Translations under genes and position numbers: made by a program
The notes under the pieces: model-generated
The model's input: only the letters and a program-made list of their open reading frames with translations
Told to the model about the DNA's origin: nothing
Databases searched by the model: none
DNA from: Nitrospirota bacterium
GTDB lineage: Bacteria; Nitrospirota; 9FT-COMBO-42-15; HDB-SIOI813
Assembly (NCBI GenBank): GCA_020851375.1
Contig: JADZCV010000008.1
Location: forward strand, 1-64,000
Direction of reading: 5' to 3'
DNA: 64,000 nt
In this document: positions 36,420-47,253 of the stretch, in pieces
How positions within the stretch are numbered: the stretch's first letter is position 1
How the letters are laid out: each line of letters opens with the position of its first letter

Positions 36420-36680
36420 GGATGAAGAAGGTAAGAAGGTAGTAAGGCTGAAGACCGAAGGTTACGTATTGGGGCGTCGACAAGCGGTAAGTCACGAGAT
36501 TTTGGATCTCGCATCCGGAGGTTCGAATCCTCCCGCCCCAGCTAAGGTGAAAGGGAGTAAAGGGAAAGAGGCTGAAGACTACAGAAGGTAGATAGGCTGA
36601 AGACTGAAGGATGAAGGTATTTTATGCTGCATTAAAGACCTTCGGTCTTCAGTCTTCAGTCTTCGGCCTGTTTCTCTTAT
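36420..36680. repeat. CTGAAGA-type short repeats flanking tRNA-Gln
   Basis: Words such as GGCTGAAGAC and GACTGAAGG recur on both sides of tRNA-Gln (near 36446, 36570, 36596). They reappear inverted as CTTCAGTCTTCAGTCTTCGGCC at about 36645-36667. The repeats form a potential stem of 17 bp or so between about 36595 and 36667, just before prs. No coding role is apparent. Confidence 0.7.
36470..36541 (+). tRNA. tRNA-Gln (anticodon TTG)
   Basis: The 72-nt cloverleaf has acceptor TGGGGCG pairing with CGCCCCA, an anticodon stem CGAGA/TCTCG with loop TTTTGGA (anticodon TTG), and a T arm GGAGG-TTCGAAT-CCTCC. The U1-A72-type first pair (TGGGG...CCCCA) is typical for tRNA-Gln. The CCA end is not encoded, unlike the tRNA-Gly in this window. 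Confidence 0.96.
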
Positions 36681-36703
36681 CCTTTCCCCGGTTGTTATCA
36701 AAT

Positions 36704-37648
36704 ATGCTTGACCATGAAATGAAGATATTTACAGGAAATTCCAACCGAGACCTTGCTGAGGAGATATGCAGGTATTTGCAGATAACCCTGGGAAAGGCTT
36801 CTGTTGGTACGTTTAGTGATGGCGAGATACTGGTGAAGTTGAACGAGAATGTGCGCGGCAGGGATATTTTCCTTATTCAGACATTCTCCACTCCGGTTAA
36901 CAGGCACCTCATGGAGCTGCTGATAATGATGGATGCCTTTAAAAGGGCTTCAGCCTACCGGATAACTGCTGTCCTTCCATATTTCGGATATGCAAGACAG
37001 GACAGAAAGGCAGAACCGAGGGTGCCAATTACGGCCAAACTCGTTGCAGACCTGATTACCGTTTCCGGCGCTGACAGGGTACTTACTTTGGACCTGCATG
37101 TCGGCCAGATACAGGGATTTTTTAACATACCGGTTGACAATATCTTTGCCACACCGGTAATACTTGAATATTTGAAGAAGAAGGATCTTCAGGATCTTGT
37201 GGTGGTATCTCCGGATGCCGGAGGTGTGGAAAGGGCGAGGGCGATTGCCAAGAAACTGGATGCGTCGCTTGCCATTATAGATAAGAGGAGAGAGAAGGTT
37301 AATGTATCTGAGGTAATGAACATCATAGGTGACGTAAGAGACAGGGATGCCCTTCTGCTGGATGACATGATTGATACGGCAGGAACGATTACCCAGGGAG
37401 CCGGAGCGCTGAAAAAAGCCGGGGCACGGAAGATCCTTGCCGCATGCACTCATCCCGTACTGTCGGGTTCAGCAATCGAGCGTTTGAATGGATCTGTGAT
37501 TGATGAAGTTATTGTGACCAATACGATTCCCCTCAACGGGAAAGAACAGTCCTGTAAAAAGATCACTACCTTATCAGTTGCACCTCTTCTGGGTGAAGCG
37601 ATAAGAAATACCCACAATGAGACATCGGTAAGCTCTCTCTTTCTGTAA
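36704..37648 (+). CDS. prs: Ribose-phosphate pyrophosphokinase (PRPP synthetase)
   Basis: Prs makes PRPP for purine, pyrimidine, histidine and NAD synthesis, including the his genes in this window. The product is 314 residues if started at ATG 36704 (ATG 36719 also possible). Visible features are KIFTGNSNRDLAEEI, the flexible loop QDRKAEPRVPITAK, DLHVGQIQGFF, and the PRPP-binding loop ALLLDDMIDTAGTI. It is the usual partner of rplY and pth downstream. The frame continues upstream through CTTCAG repeats, which I do not consider coding. Confidence 0.96.
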   Translation: MLDHEMKIFTGNSNRDLAEEICRYLQITLGKASVGTFSDGEILVKLNENVRGRDIFLIQTFSTPVNRHLMELLIMMDAFKRASAYRITAVLPYFGYARQDRKAEPRVPITAKLVADLITVSGADRVLTLDLHVGQIQGFFNIPVDNIFATPVILEYLKKKDLQDLVVVSPDAGGVERARAIAKKLDASLAIIDKRREKVNVSEVMNIIGDVRDRDALLLDDMIDTAGTITQGAGALKKAGARKILAACTHPVLSGSAIERLNGSVIDEVIVTNTIPLNGKEQSCKKITTLSVAPLLGEAIRNTHNETSVSSLFL

Positions 37649-37701
37649 ACAGATAATAATTCAAAACACGACAAACAATTAATTAAGGAGGAGTTGGTAT
37701 C

Positions 37702-38391
37702 ATGGAAAGAATATCATTAAACGCAAATGTCAGGAAAGAAAGTGGTAAGGGAGTTGCAAGGGGCCTCAGGAGGAGCGGCCGCATCCCTGCAGTTCTGTAC
37801 AGTAAGGGTAAGTCAACAAGCATCAGCCTTGATCCTGCAAAGGTAAAGAAATTAATCATGCTTGGGCACGCTGAGAGCACCCTTATTGATCTGAAGCTGG
37901 AAGGAACAGTTGAAAAGACTGGCAAGGTTGCTATCCTGCGTGATTATCAGAAGGACCCCCTTACAGGAGAACTTCTGCACGCAGATTTCTTTGAGGTGTC
38001 AATGGATGAAAAGATCAGGGTTACTGTTCCGATCGAGCTTACAGGGAAGACTCCGGCAGGTGTTGCAGAAGGTGGTCTCCTCCAGCTCATAAGCAGGGAA
38101 GTTGAGATAGAGTGCCTTCCGTCATTGATACCGGACAATATCCAGGCAGACGCATCAGCGCTTGGGATAGGGGACAGCCTCCATGTCAGGGATATAAGTA
38201 TCCCTGAGGGGATCAGGTTTGTTTCTGACCAGGAGCAGGTCGTTCTTACGATCGTTGCGCCTGTGTCTCAGGAAAAACTGCAGGAGCTGCTGACTACGCC
38301 AGCCCCTGGCGAGGGGACGAAGGAGCCTGAACTTATAAAGAAGCCTGTCAAGGAAGGTGAAAAGGTTGCTGAGAAGGAGGGCAAGGCCTGA
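37702..38391 (+). CDS. rplY: Ribosomal protein bL25 (CTC type)
   Basis: The product is 229 residues, comprising the 5S rRNA-binding L25 domain (about 1-95, with GKGVARGLRRSGRIPAVLY) and the C-terminal TL5/CTC beta domain (about 100-185). A charged tail ends in KEGEKVAEKEGKA. AAGGAGGAG precedes the ATG. It is part of the conserved prs-rplY-pth order. Confidence 0.96.
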   Translation: MERISLNANVRKESGKGVARGLRRSGRIPAVLYSKGKSTSISLDPAKVKKLIMLGHAESTLIDLKLEGTVEKTGKVAILRDYQKDPLTGELLHADFFEVSMDEKIRVTVPIELTGKTPAGVAEGGLLQLISREVEIECLPSLIPDNIQADASALGIGDSLHVRDISIPEGIRFVSDQEQVVLTIVAPVSQEKLQELLTTPAPGEGTKEPELIKKPVKEGEKVAEKEGKA

Positions 38392-38393
38392 AG

Positions 38394-38945
38394 TTGATTG
38401 TCGGACTTGGCAATCCCGGAGACAAATATAAGGATACGAGACACAATACCGGTTTTCTGGTTATAGAAAAACTTGCAGCATATCATTCTATTAAGATCAG
38501 AGAAGAGAGCAGGCTGTACCTGTCAGGGAAGGGGAAAATAGCCGGCAATGATGTAATGCTCGCAATGCCCATGACCTATATGAACAGGAGCGGCGACGGT
38601 GTTAGAGAGTTGATGAGATATTACAGGTTATCGCCGTCAGACCTGATCCTTATTTATGATGACCTCGATCTGGATTCCGGTCAGATGAGGATAAAGACAA
38701 AAGGCGGCAGCGGAGGCCATAATGGTTGCGCATCGGTAATCGCTGCTATCGGCACTGAGGAGTTCATAAGAATCAGGATAGGGATAGGCAGGCCGGCCGC
38801 TGGTGCTGATATAACAGGATATGTGCTGTCAAAGTTTTCAGGGACTGAGACACATGTTATTGAATTGGCACTGGAAAATGCGGCTGATGCGGTAAGGATG
38901 ATCGTTGCCGGTGATTTAGTTGGGGTGATGAATAAGTATAATTAA
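38394..38945 (+). CDS. pth: Peptidyl-tRNA hydrolase
   Basis: Pth releases peptides from dropped-off peptidyl-tRNA. The 183-residue protein starts IVGLGNPGDKYKDTRHNTGF with the catalytic His in RHNTG, followed by PMTYMNRSG with the catalytic Asn, and DDLDLDSGQMRIKTKGGSGGHNG. TTG 38394 comes 3 bp after the rplY stop and inside the ribosome-site region of that end (AAGGAGGGC at 38374-38382). Confidence 0.96.
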   Translation: MIVGLGNPGDKYKDTRHNTGFLVIEKLAAYHSIKIREESRLYLSGKGKIAGNDVMLAMPMTYMNRSGDGVRELMRYYRLSPSDLILIYDDLDLDSGQMRIKTKGGSGGHNGCASVIAAIGTEEFIRIRIGIGRPAAGADITGYVLSKFSGTETHVIELALENAADAVRMIVAGDLVGVMNKYN

Positions 38946-39037
38946 GAGTTCAAGGGGGCAAGGGGGCAAGTGAATAGAAGTTAAATTTTACACTGGGCTA
39001 CTCGAGTCCTCTATTTTTAATCAAGAAAGGAGATGAG

Positions 39038-41029
39038 ATGGAAAGATTGGTTGAGTTTGCGTGGTTGTTCGGAATAGGAGGACTGATTATAGCAGGGTTT
39101 ATTTTCCTGTATATAACCAGGCAGCCTGACGGGAATGACAAGATGCGGGGTATTGCAAAAAAGATCCATGAAGGGGCCATGGCATATCTGAGACGTCAAT
39201 ATACCATACTGGCTGTCTTTATAGTGATAATATTCTTTGCCCTCCTCTACGGACTTGGAATTCAGACCGCAATTGCGTATGTTGGTGGCGCCATTTCTTC
39301 AATGCTTGCAGGCCTTTTCGGAATGAATGCTGCAACACGCGCAAATGTCAGGACAGCTAATGCAGCTAATTTATATAAGCCAAATTCATCAAAAGCCCTT
39401 TTTATCGCCTTTGCAGGCGGCTCTGTCATGGGATTGTGCGTAGCCAGTATAGGGGTAGTTGGTGTCGGCGTATTCTTCTATTTCTATGGTCATGACCTTT
39501 CAACAGTATCTGCAGTCAGTGGTTATGCAATGGGTGCAAGCTCTATAGCCCTTTTTGCCCGTGTAGGCGGCGGTATTTACACAAAGACGGCTGATGTCGG
39601 CGCTGACCTTGTCGGTAAGGTTGAGGCAGGTATTCCGGAAGATGATCCAAGAAACCCTGCTGTTATTGCAGATAACGTAGGTGACAATGTTGGCGATGTA
39701 GCAGGAATGGGAGCTGACCTCTTTGAGTCCTATGTTGGATCTGTCATAGCAACAATTGCCATTGCAACAACTTCCATGGTTGGGAGCAGCATGTTAATGA
39801 CATACATGGCATTTCCAATCGCCGTTATTGTTGTAGGACTTATTTCATCACTTATTGGTATAGGCTCCATGCTGATACTGGAGAAGTTGAGTCCGGCAGC
39901 AGCACTGAGATATGCAACGTTTATTGCTGCAGGTATATTCCTGGTATTGTCATATTTCCTGACAAAGTCCAGCGGTGTTGACCTGGGGGTCTTCTGGGCT
40001 ATTGCTGTAGGGTGTATAGTAGGCATTTCTATAGGCCTTATAACGGAATGGTACACATCTGCATCGCCTGTTGCAAAGACCGCAAATGCCTCGACCACAG
40101 GCGCTGCAACCAATATTATCACAGGACTTGCAATAGGGATGGAAAGTGTCGCCCTTCCGATGATTGCAATTATAATAGGTATTTATGTTTCAAATTATTT
40201 TGCCGGTTTGTACGGTATAAGCATAGCAGCAGTAGGTATGCTTGCCACAATTGGTATAACAATGTCGGTTGACGCCTATGGCCCGATAGCAGATAATGCA
40301 GGCGGTATATCTGAGATGAGCGGCCTGGGTAAAGACACGAGGGCTATTACAGACAGCCTGGATGCACTCGGCAATACAACAGCAGCCATAGGCAAGGGGT
40401 TTGCTATTGGATCTGCGGCGCTTACTGCCCTTGCCCTCTTTGCAGCCTATGCTCAGGCAGCAAAAATAGCAGTGATATCGTTGATTGATGCCAATGTGGT
40501 TATGGGGGTGCTCCTTGGCGGGATTATCCCGTTCTTCATAGCTGCTCTTACAATGTCATCAGTTGGGAGGGCCGCAAGCAAGATGGTAGATGAGGTTAGA
40601 CGCCAGTTCCGTGAGATCAAAGGCCTTATGGAAGGGAAGGCAGAGCCTGATGTGGTAAGGTGCGTTGAGATAAGCACAACTGCAGCGCTGAAGGAGATGA
40701 TCATCCCAGGCGTGCTGGCAGTCATTGCACCTATCTTTGTCGGTTTTGTCATGGGGGCCCAGGCCCTTGGAGGATTCCTGGCAGGCGCAACAGTGGTTGG
40801 TGTTCCCATGGCGCTTTTTCTGGCAAATGCAGGCGGTGTATGGGATAATGCAAAGAAATACATAGAACATGGAAACCTTGGCGGAAAGGGTTCTAATGCT
40901 CACAAGGCAGCGGTAGTAGGTGATACGGTAGGTGATCCATGTAAAGACACTTCAGGTCCTGCTATGAACATTTTGATCAAACTGATGTCAATCGTGGCGC
41001 TGGTTATTGCACCGCTATTGATACGGTAG
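39038..41029 (+). CDS. hppA: Membrane-bound ion-pumping pyrophosphatase HppA, K+-dependent type
   Basis: This enzyme hydrolyses pyrophosphate to pump H+ (or Na+) across the membrane, saving energy from biosynthesis. The 663-residue protein has about 16 transmembrane helices and the family signature [22 protein letters not shown], then [20 protein letters not shown]. The segment [16 protein letters not shown] carries Ala where K+-independent enzymes have Lys, so K+ stimulation is expected from known family rules. Whether H+ or Na+ is moved cannot be read with certainty. AAGGAG precedes the ATG. Confidence 0.97.
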   Translation: MERLVEFAWLFGIGGLIIAGFIFLYITRQPDGNDKMRGIAKKIHEGAMAYLRRQYTILAVFIVIIFFALLYGLGIQTAIAYVGGAISSMLAGLFGMNAATRANVRTANAANLYKPNSSKALFIAFAGGSVMGLCVASIGVVGVGVFFYFYGHDLSTVSAVSGYAMGASSIALFARVGGGIYTKTADVGADLVGKVEAGIPEDDPRNPAVIADNVGDNVGDVAGMGADLFESYVGSVIATIAIATTSMVGSSMLMTYMAFPIAVIVVGLISSLIGIGSMLILEKLSPAAALRYATFIAAGIFLVLSYFLTKSSGVDLGVFWAIAVGCIVGISIGLITEWYTSASPVAKTANASTTGAATNIITGLAIGMESVALPMIAIIIGIYVSNYFAGLYGISIAAVGMLATIGITMSVDAYGPIADNAGGISEMSGLGKDTRAITDSLDALGNTTAAIGKGFAIGSAALTALALFAAYAQAAKIAVISLIDANVVMGVLLGGIIPFFIAALTMSSVGRAASKMVDEVRRQFREIKGLMEGKAEPDVVRCVEISTTAALKEMIIPGVLAVIAPIFVGFVMGAQALGGFLAGATVVGVPMALFLANAGGVWDNAKKYIEHGNLGGKGSNAHKAAVVGDTVGDPCKDTSGPAMNILIKLMSIVALVIAPLLIR

Positions 41030-41056
41030 GCAGGCCTGGTTTACAAGGAACAATGA

Positions 41057-41163
41057 AATTCCCCCTTACTCCCCCTTTTTCAAAGGGGGAAATCACATAA
41101 TCCCTTGTGAAATGGAGAAATTAGTTTCCCCCCTTTAGTAAAGGGGGGGAGGGGGGATTTGAA
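41057..41163. repeat. C-tract/G-tract palindromic repeat (family C, copy 3)
   Basis: The segment runs AAATTCCCCCTTACTCCCCC, a CAAAGGGGG palindrome, a spacer ATCACATAATCCC, then TTTCCCCCCTTTAGTAAAGG and GGGGGAGGGGGGATTTG. It carries the blocks seen at 8504-8577 in the opposite order and lies between hppA and ychF. Confidence 0.8.
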
Positions 41164-41196
41164 AAGGGGACGCAGGATGACGTCCCCTTTATTTTT
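41163..41196 (+). terminator. Hairpin with T-run downstream of hppA
   Basis: AAAGGGGACG (41163-41172) and CGTCCCCTTT (41181-41190) form a 10-bp stem with an 8-nt loop, followed by ATTTTT. It looks like a rho-independent terminator for hppA, made from the GGGGAC-type repeat word. It lies 12 bp before the ychF ATG. Confidence 0.65.
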
Positions 41197-41207
41197 GAAG
41201 GAGTTTT

Positions 41208-42302
41208 ATGGGTTTTAATTGCGGCATAGTCGGACTTCCGAATGTCGGGAAGTCCACCATATTCAATGCGCTGACATCTGCCGGCGCCCAGGTGGCGAAC
41301 TATCCCTTCTGCACCATAGACCAGAATGTGGGGGTGGTATCTGTTCCTGATCTCCGGTTGAAAAGGCTTACTGTGATGTTTAAACCCGAGGCAGTCACCC
41401 CAACAACAATGGAGTTTGTTGATATTGCGGGTCTTGTCAAGGGCGCTTCAGCAGGTGAAGGGCTTGGCAATAAATTTCTCGGACATATACGGGGAGTGGA
41501 TGCTATAGTCCATGTGGTACGCTGTTTTGAAGACCCTGATGTTGTTCACGTTCACGGAAATGTTGACCCCAGGCGGGATATAGAAATCATTGAGACAGAG
41601 CTTGCCCTTGCTGATATGGAGTCAGTAAGCAAGAGAATTCAGAGGACTGAAAAACAGGTGAAGACAGGTGATAAGAACGCCAGGGCTGAAATGGAATTTC
41701 TTCTGATGCTCAATGACCAGCTTTCAAAGGGGAAGCCTCTAAGACATTTAACCTATTCAGAAGCAGAAAACAGGATCCTTGACGAGCTTCACCTGCTTAC
41801 GACTAAACCTGTCCTCTATGCAGCGAATCTGAGCGAAGAGGAGATGCTGGAGGGGAATGAATACGTCCGGGTTATAGAGGATATAGCCGCAAAAGAGGGT
41901 GCAACTGTTGTCACGATCTGTGGTAAGATAGAGGATGAACTATCCACCATGCCTATTGAGGAGCATGAAGCCTTTCTGAAAGAGATGGGGCTTTCTGAGC
42001 CAGGTCTATACAAACTTATCCGTGCAGGGTATGATCTGTTAAACCTCCTCACCTTTTTTACGGCAGGTGAGAAGGAGGTAAGGGCCTGGACAGTGCTTAA
42101 GGGCACAAAGGCCCCGCAGGCAGCAGGAAAGATACACTCAGATATAGAACGCGGTTTCATAAGGGCTGAGGTGATGTCATTTGCTGACCTTGATTCTCTT
42201 GGCTCAGCACAGGCTGTAAAGGAAAAAGGTCTGCTCCGCCTTGAAGGGAAGGATTATGTTATGAAGGAAGGGGATGTGGTGTACTTCCGTTTCCATGTAT
42301 AG
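41208..42302 (+). CDS. ychF: Redox-regulated ATPase YchF/OLA1
   Basis: YchF is an Obg-family P-loop protein that prefers ATP and binds ribosomes. The 364-residue protein shows GLPNVGKSTIFNALT at the N-terminus, DIAGLVKGAS (G3 region), a coiled-coil insert (about 130-200), a G4-like YAANLSE and the C-terminal TGS domain (about 280-364) ending VVYFRFHV. The ribosome site GAAGGAG precedes the ATG. Confidence 0.96.
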   Translation: MGFNCGIVGLPNVGKSTIFNALTSAGAQVANYPFCTIDQNVGVVSVPDLRLKRLTVMFKPEAVTPTTMEFVDIAGLVKGASAGEGLGNKFLGHIRGVDAIVHVVRCFEDPDVVHVHGNVDPRRDIEIIETELALADMESVSKRIQRTEKQVKTGDKNARAEMEFLLMLNDQLSKGKPLRHLTYSEAENRILDELHLLTTKPVLYAANLSEEEMLEGNEYVRVIEDIAAKEGATVVTICGKIEDELSTMPIEEHEAFLKEMGLSEPGLYKLIRAGYDLLNLLTFFTAGEKEVRAWTVLKGTKAPQAAGKIHSDIERGFIRAEVMSFADLDSLGSAQAVKEKGLLRLEGKDYVMKEGDVVYFRFHV

Positions 42303-42305
42303 AGC

Positions 42306-42367
42306 GTTAAATAGGGACAGCGACTATTTATTTTGTGCAAAATAAATAGTCGCTGTCCCTATTTAAC
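42306..42367. repeat. 29-bp perfect inverted repeat (family A, copy 2)
   Basis: The arm beginning GTTAAATAGGGACAGCGAC (42306-42334) and its exact reverse complement (42339-42367) are separated only by GTGC. The arms match those at 1750-1830. The perfect pairing suggests recent duplication or selection. It lies just after the ychF stop and may terminate or stabilise that transcript. Confidence 0.9.
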
Positions 42368-42380
42368 TTGGAGGCATACA

Positions 42381-44310
<1,930 letters not shown>

Positions 44311-44311
44311 G

Positions 44312-44512
44312 TCAGACTTTATCTTTACTCAGATTGAGCAGGGATTCCACCCTGTTTGAGATCACAGTCAACGACTCCCTCGTCTGGTTAAAATAAATAG
44401 GAAGCCTTGAGAGTATACAATTTTTACCCTGTCCGCCAATATACAGGGCGCAATTTTCTTTACAAATAACCTCTTCAACTGCATTGCTCATGAAAGGACA
44501 GATTGTATTCAT
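44312..44512 (-). CDS. Small cysteine-containing protein, function unknown
   Basis: The product is 66 residues with four Cys: CPFMS near the start, CKENC (C-x3-C) and a further C after GGQGKN, a possible small metal site. AAGGAGG lies 7 bp before the ATG and a promoter pair (TTGACC, TATACT) lies just upstream, so I consider it a real gene. It has no strong similarity that I can name. It is convergent with purA and divergent from thiI. Confidence 0.72.
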   Translation of the reverse strand: MNTICPFMSNAVEEVICKENCALYIGGQGKNCILSRLPIYFNQTRESLTVISNRVESLLNLSKDKV

Positions 44513-44534
44513 TATTTACCTCCTTGTATAATAA

Positions 44535-44564
44535 AGTATAAGCGATAAGGGCGATTTGGGTCAA
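44535..44564 (-). promoter_or_regulatory. Predicted promoter of the small Cys-protein gene
   Basis: On the minus strand TTGACC (44564-44559) and TATACT (44540-44535) are separated by 18 bp. Transcription would start near 44528, giving a short leader that contains AAGGAGG. The -35 box lies just before the thiI ATG at 44572. Confidence 0.5.
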
Positions 44565-44571
44565 GGTCAGT

Positions 44572-45708
44572 ATGCACATAATAGTCCACTATCAGGAAAT
44601 AGTCCTAAAAGGCAAAAACCGGCACGTATTTGTCAAAAAGTTAATAGACAATATCAGGTATGCAACAACAGGCCTTGGTGCAGGAAATATCAGACATAAA
44701 GACGGCAGGATTATCCTTGACCTGCCTTCAAATGCAGATGAGGCCAAAATATGCAACAGGCTCTCAAAGACCTTTGGAATTGCCAATTTCGTCCTGACCC
44801 GAAGACTTTCAAATGATGTCAATCTGTTTAAGGATGAGGTCCTCCATTACATAAAGGGGAGAGAGTTTAAGAGCTTCAGGGTGTCCACAAGAAGGGGATA
44901 CAAGGGATACCCACTCACGTCAATGGATGTTGACAGGATTGTCGGCGCCCATATTAAGGAGTCTATAGGGGCCAGGGTCAATCTCACCAATCCTGAGCTT
45001 GTTGTTCATATCCAGATATTGTCCGGCGAGACATACTTCTATATTGACCGTATTCAAGGCCCAGGCGGCCTCCCTGTTGGCACCGGCGGCACTGTGGTAT
45101 GCCTCCTTTCCGGCGGCATTGATTCGCCTGTTGCAGCCTGGCGTATGATGAAGCGTGGTTGTTCCGTAATCTTCGTTCACTTCCACAGCTACCCCTATCT
45201 GAGCAAGGCATCACAGGAGAAGGTGCAGGACATCACAGAGATACTGAATGAATATCAGCGGCATTCCAGGGCATATCTTCTCCCGTTCGGTGATATACAG
45301 AAGGATATAGTCTTAAGCGTGCCTGCGAAATACAGGGTGGTAATATACAGGCGCATGATGTTGAGGGTCGCTGAAAGGATTGCAGCACAGACAGGCGCCC
45401 TTGCACTCGTAACAGGCGACAGTCTCGGACAGGTGGCCTCCCAGACCCTTGAGAATATATCTACAACCGGCGATGCAGTAACGCTTCCCATACTAAGGCC
45501 GCTAATCGGCATGGATAAGGAGGAGATTATCGCCCAGGCAAAACGCATCGGCACTTACGACATCTCCATAATCCCGGACCAGGACTGCTGCCAGTTGTTC
45601 ATCCCCAAAAACCCTTCTTTAAGGACTACAATCCGGGAAATCGAGAGGGTTGAAAAGAGGCTTGACATTGAAGGGCTGATTAAGATGGCCCTGGCTCACA
45701 TAAAGTAG
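44572..45708 (+). CDS. thiI: tRNA 4-thiouridine synthase ThiI (short form)
   Basis: ThiI activates tRNA uridine-8 with ATP for sulfur insertion and also serves thiazole synthesis. The 378-residue form has an N-terminal ferredoxin-like part, a THUMP domain (about 60-165) and a PP-loop LSGGIDSPVAAW near residue 180. DQDCCQLFIPKNP near residue 340 holds the PP-domain cysteines. The C-terminal rhodanese domain of enterobacterial ThiI is absent, as in most short forms, so sulfur must come from another carrier. thiL in this window uses the thiamine branch product. Confidence 0.95.
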   Translation: MHIIVHYQEIVLKGKNRHVFVKKLIDNIRYATTGLGAGNIRHKDGRIILDLPSNADEAKICNRLSKTFGIANFVLTRRLSNDVNLFKDEVLHYIKGREFKSFRVSTRRGYKGYPLTSMDVDRIVGAHIKESIGARVNLTNPELVVHIQILSGETYFYIDRIQGPGGLPVGTGGTVVCLLSGGIDSPVAAWRMMKRGCSVIFVHFHSYPYLSKASQEKVQDITEILNEYQRHSRAYLLPFGDIQKDIVLSVPAKYRVVIYRRMMLRVAERIAAQTGALALVTGDSLGQVASQTLENISTTGDAVTLPILRPLIGMDKEEIIAQAKRIGTYDISIIPDQDCCQLFIPKNPSLRTTIREIERVEKRLDIEGLIKMALAHIK

Positions 45709-45742
45709 TTATTATCAGCATCTAAGGTGTAGTCATAACTCC

Positions 45743-46177
45743 TCAATATCTGCTGTTGAAATAATCATCCAGTATTTTCCTGTGGTCAAAGGCTATTTCC
45801 ACGGGGAGTGTTTCCCTCGTAAAGATTTCTGCCTCTTTGGCATCATCTGCAGCAACTGGTGTTCCTGCTGCACGGGCGATAAACACTGTAGCAATGGTAT
45901 GGAATCTCGGGTCACGGTCAGGGGATGAGTAGACGTGGAATTGCCGTACAAGTTCTACGTTGAGCGATGTCTCTTCCAGTGCCTCACGCACTGCCGCTTC
46001 TTCTAATGATTCTCCGTAATCAACAAACCCGCCGGGTATTGCCCAGCCATAAGGCGGATTTTTCCTTTTGATCAACACGATCCACTTATCTTCAATCTCA
46101 ATAATAATATCCACAGTAGGAAAAGGATTCCTGGGCTGGATGGTAACACCGCACTCCGGGCAAGTTGTTAATTTCAT
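45743..46177 (-). CDS. NUDIX hydrolase (ADP-ribose pyrophosphatase-like)
   Basis: The product is 144 residues. The Nudix box G-x5-E-x7-R-E-U-x-E-E-x-G-like pattern is present in [21 protein letters not shown] with final TS in place of the usual TG. An N-terminal CPECG starts a short zinc-knuckle-like segment with only one pair of cysteines. The substrate is unknown, and ADP-ribose or nucleotide sugars are likely. TTGCAT (46212-46207) and TATAAA (46189-46184), 17 bp apart, place the start of transcription at about 46177, the A of the ATG, so the mRNA may be leaderless. Confidence 0.92.
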   Translation of the reverse strand: MKLTTCPECGVTIQPRNPFPTVDIIIEIEDKWIVLIKRKNPPYGWAIPGGFVDYGESLEEAAVREALEETSLNVELVRQFHVYSSPDRDPRFHTIATVFIARAAGTPVAADDAKEAEIFTRETLPVEIAFDHRKILDDYFNSRY

Positions 46178-46303
46178 GACTATTTTATAGCAGAGACAGG
46201 ATCGAAATGCAATTTAGGCACGCTGATAGTGGTTACTAACATTCTATTGTGGTTTTACTCAGTGTGATTTAAAGATTTCAAATTCAGACAGTAAAAATCT
46301 GAT

Positions 46304-46333
46304 TTGATATTTTATGCGTATATAGAGTAAAAT
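46304..46333 (+). promoter_or_regulatory. Predicted sigma70-type promoter of the MpgP-like gene
   Basis: TTGATA (46304-46309) and TAAAAT (46328-46333) are separated by 18 bp. The predicted start is near 46340, giving a leader of about 60 nt before GTG 46399. The 220-bp intergenic region is AT-rich and otherwise without a gene. Confidence 0.45.
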
Positions 46334-46398
46334 CTTATCTACTAAGCAGTCATCACAAGACGCTACGATGTTCTGATAACCGATTTAACTCTTATGCA

Positions 46399-47214
46399 GT
46401 GACAAGTATAATAATAATTACAGACCTGGATGGCACCCTGCTGCATCCGGCAAGCTATTCGTTTAAGGATGCTATTCCTGAGCTTGAGGAAGCTCATACG
46501 GCGAATATTCCGGTAATTCTTTGCTCCAGTAAGACCAGGGCTGAAATTGAAGTATACCGCAGGCAGTTGAATAATCACGACCCGTTCATTTCTGAGAACG
46601 GAGGCGGAATCTTCATTCCTGCCGGATATTTTGCAGGTTCTGAGAAAAGTCGCAGGGATGACGAATACATCGTAACGATTCTTGGCAGGCCATACAATGT
46701 TATCAGGAGAATATTTAATGATATCCGGGACAGAACAGGGATAAGAGTAAGGGGATTTGGCGATATGAGTCCGGAAGAAGTGGCACAGCTTACAGGTATG
46801 GAGTTATCAGATGCCAGGTTATCAAAACAGCGGGACTTCGATGAGCCTTTTGTTTTTGAAGAGGGGGAAAAACGTGTTGAAGAGTTTCTGAATGCAATTG
46901 AGAAAACCGGACTGCACTGGACGCAGGGGAGATTTTATCACATCCTCGGTGACAATGATAAAGGGAAGGCCGTCAGGATGCTCATGGATTATTATAAAGA
47001 AACCCGGAAAATTATTGTTACAATCGGTCTTGGTGACAGTTTCAACGATCTTCCACTTTTGGAGAATGTGGACTATCCTGTTCTTGTTCAGAAGGAGGAC
47101 GGGAGTTATGAGAAGAGAATAAAACGTGAAAACCTTATTTATGCGAGTGGTATAGGTCCTGCCGGATGGAGCAGAGAGGTTAGCAAACTTATAAGAAGGA
47201 TAAGAGAGAATTAA
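46399..47214 (+). CDS. mpgP: Mannosyl-/glucosyl-3-phosphoglycerate phosphatase (MpgP/GpgP-type HAD hydrolase)
   Basis: The product is a 271-residue HAD-IIB phosphatase. Motif I is ITDLDGTLL (nucleophilic Asp at the first D), motif II SSKT, the cap carries GRPYNVIRRIFNDI, and motif IV GLGDSFNDLPLL. This set matches the family that removes phosphate from mannosyl- or glucosyl-3-phosphoglycerate to give the compatible solute. The window has a GpgS-like synthase at 54561, so glucosyl-3-phosphoglycerate is the more likely substrate. GTG 46399 is the start. A degraded copy of the same gene lies at 49346-49529. Confidence 0.85.
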   Translation: MTSIIIITDLDGTLLHPASYSFKDAIPELEEAHTANIPVILCSSKTRAEIEVYRRQLNNHDPFISENGGGIFIPAGYFAGSEKSRRDDEYIVTILGRPYNVIRRIFNDIRDRTGIRVRGFGDMSPEEVAQLTGMELSDARLSKQRDFDEPFVFEEGEKRVEEFLNAIEKTGLHWTQGRFYHILGDNDKGKAVRMLMDYYKETRKIIVTIGLGDSFNDLPLLENVDYPVLVQKEDGSYEKRIKRENLIYASGIGPAGWSREVSKLIRRIREN

Positions 47215-47253
47215 TAAATAGAGTAAGAAGTATAAACGGACAGAGGAGGACCG

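Noticed and set aside
36611-36703. N-terminal extension of prs through the CTTCAG repeats
   Set aside because: The extension translates repeat DNA, and PRPP synthetases start close to KIFTGNSN.
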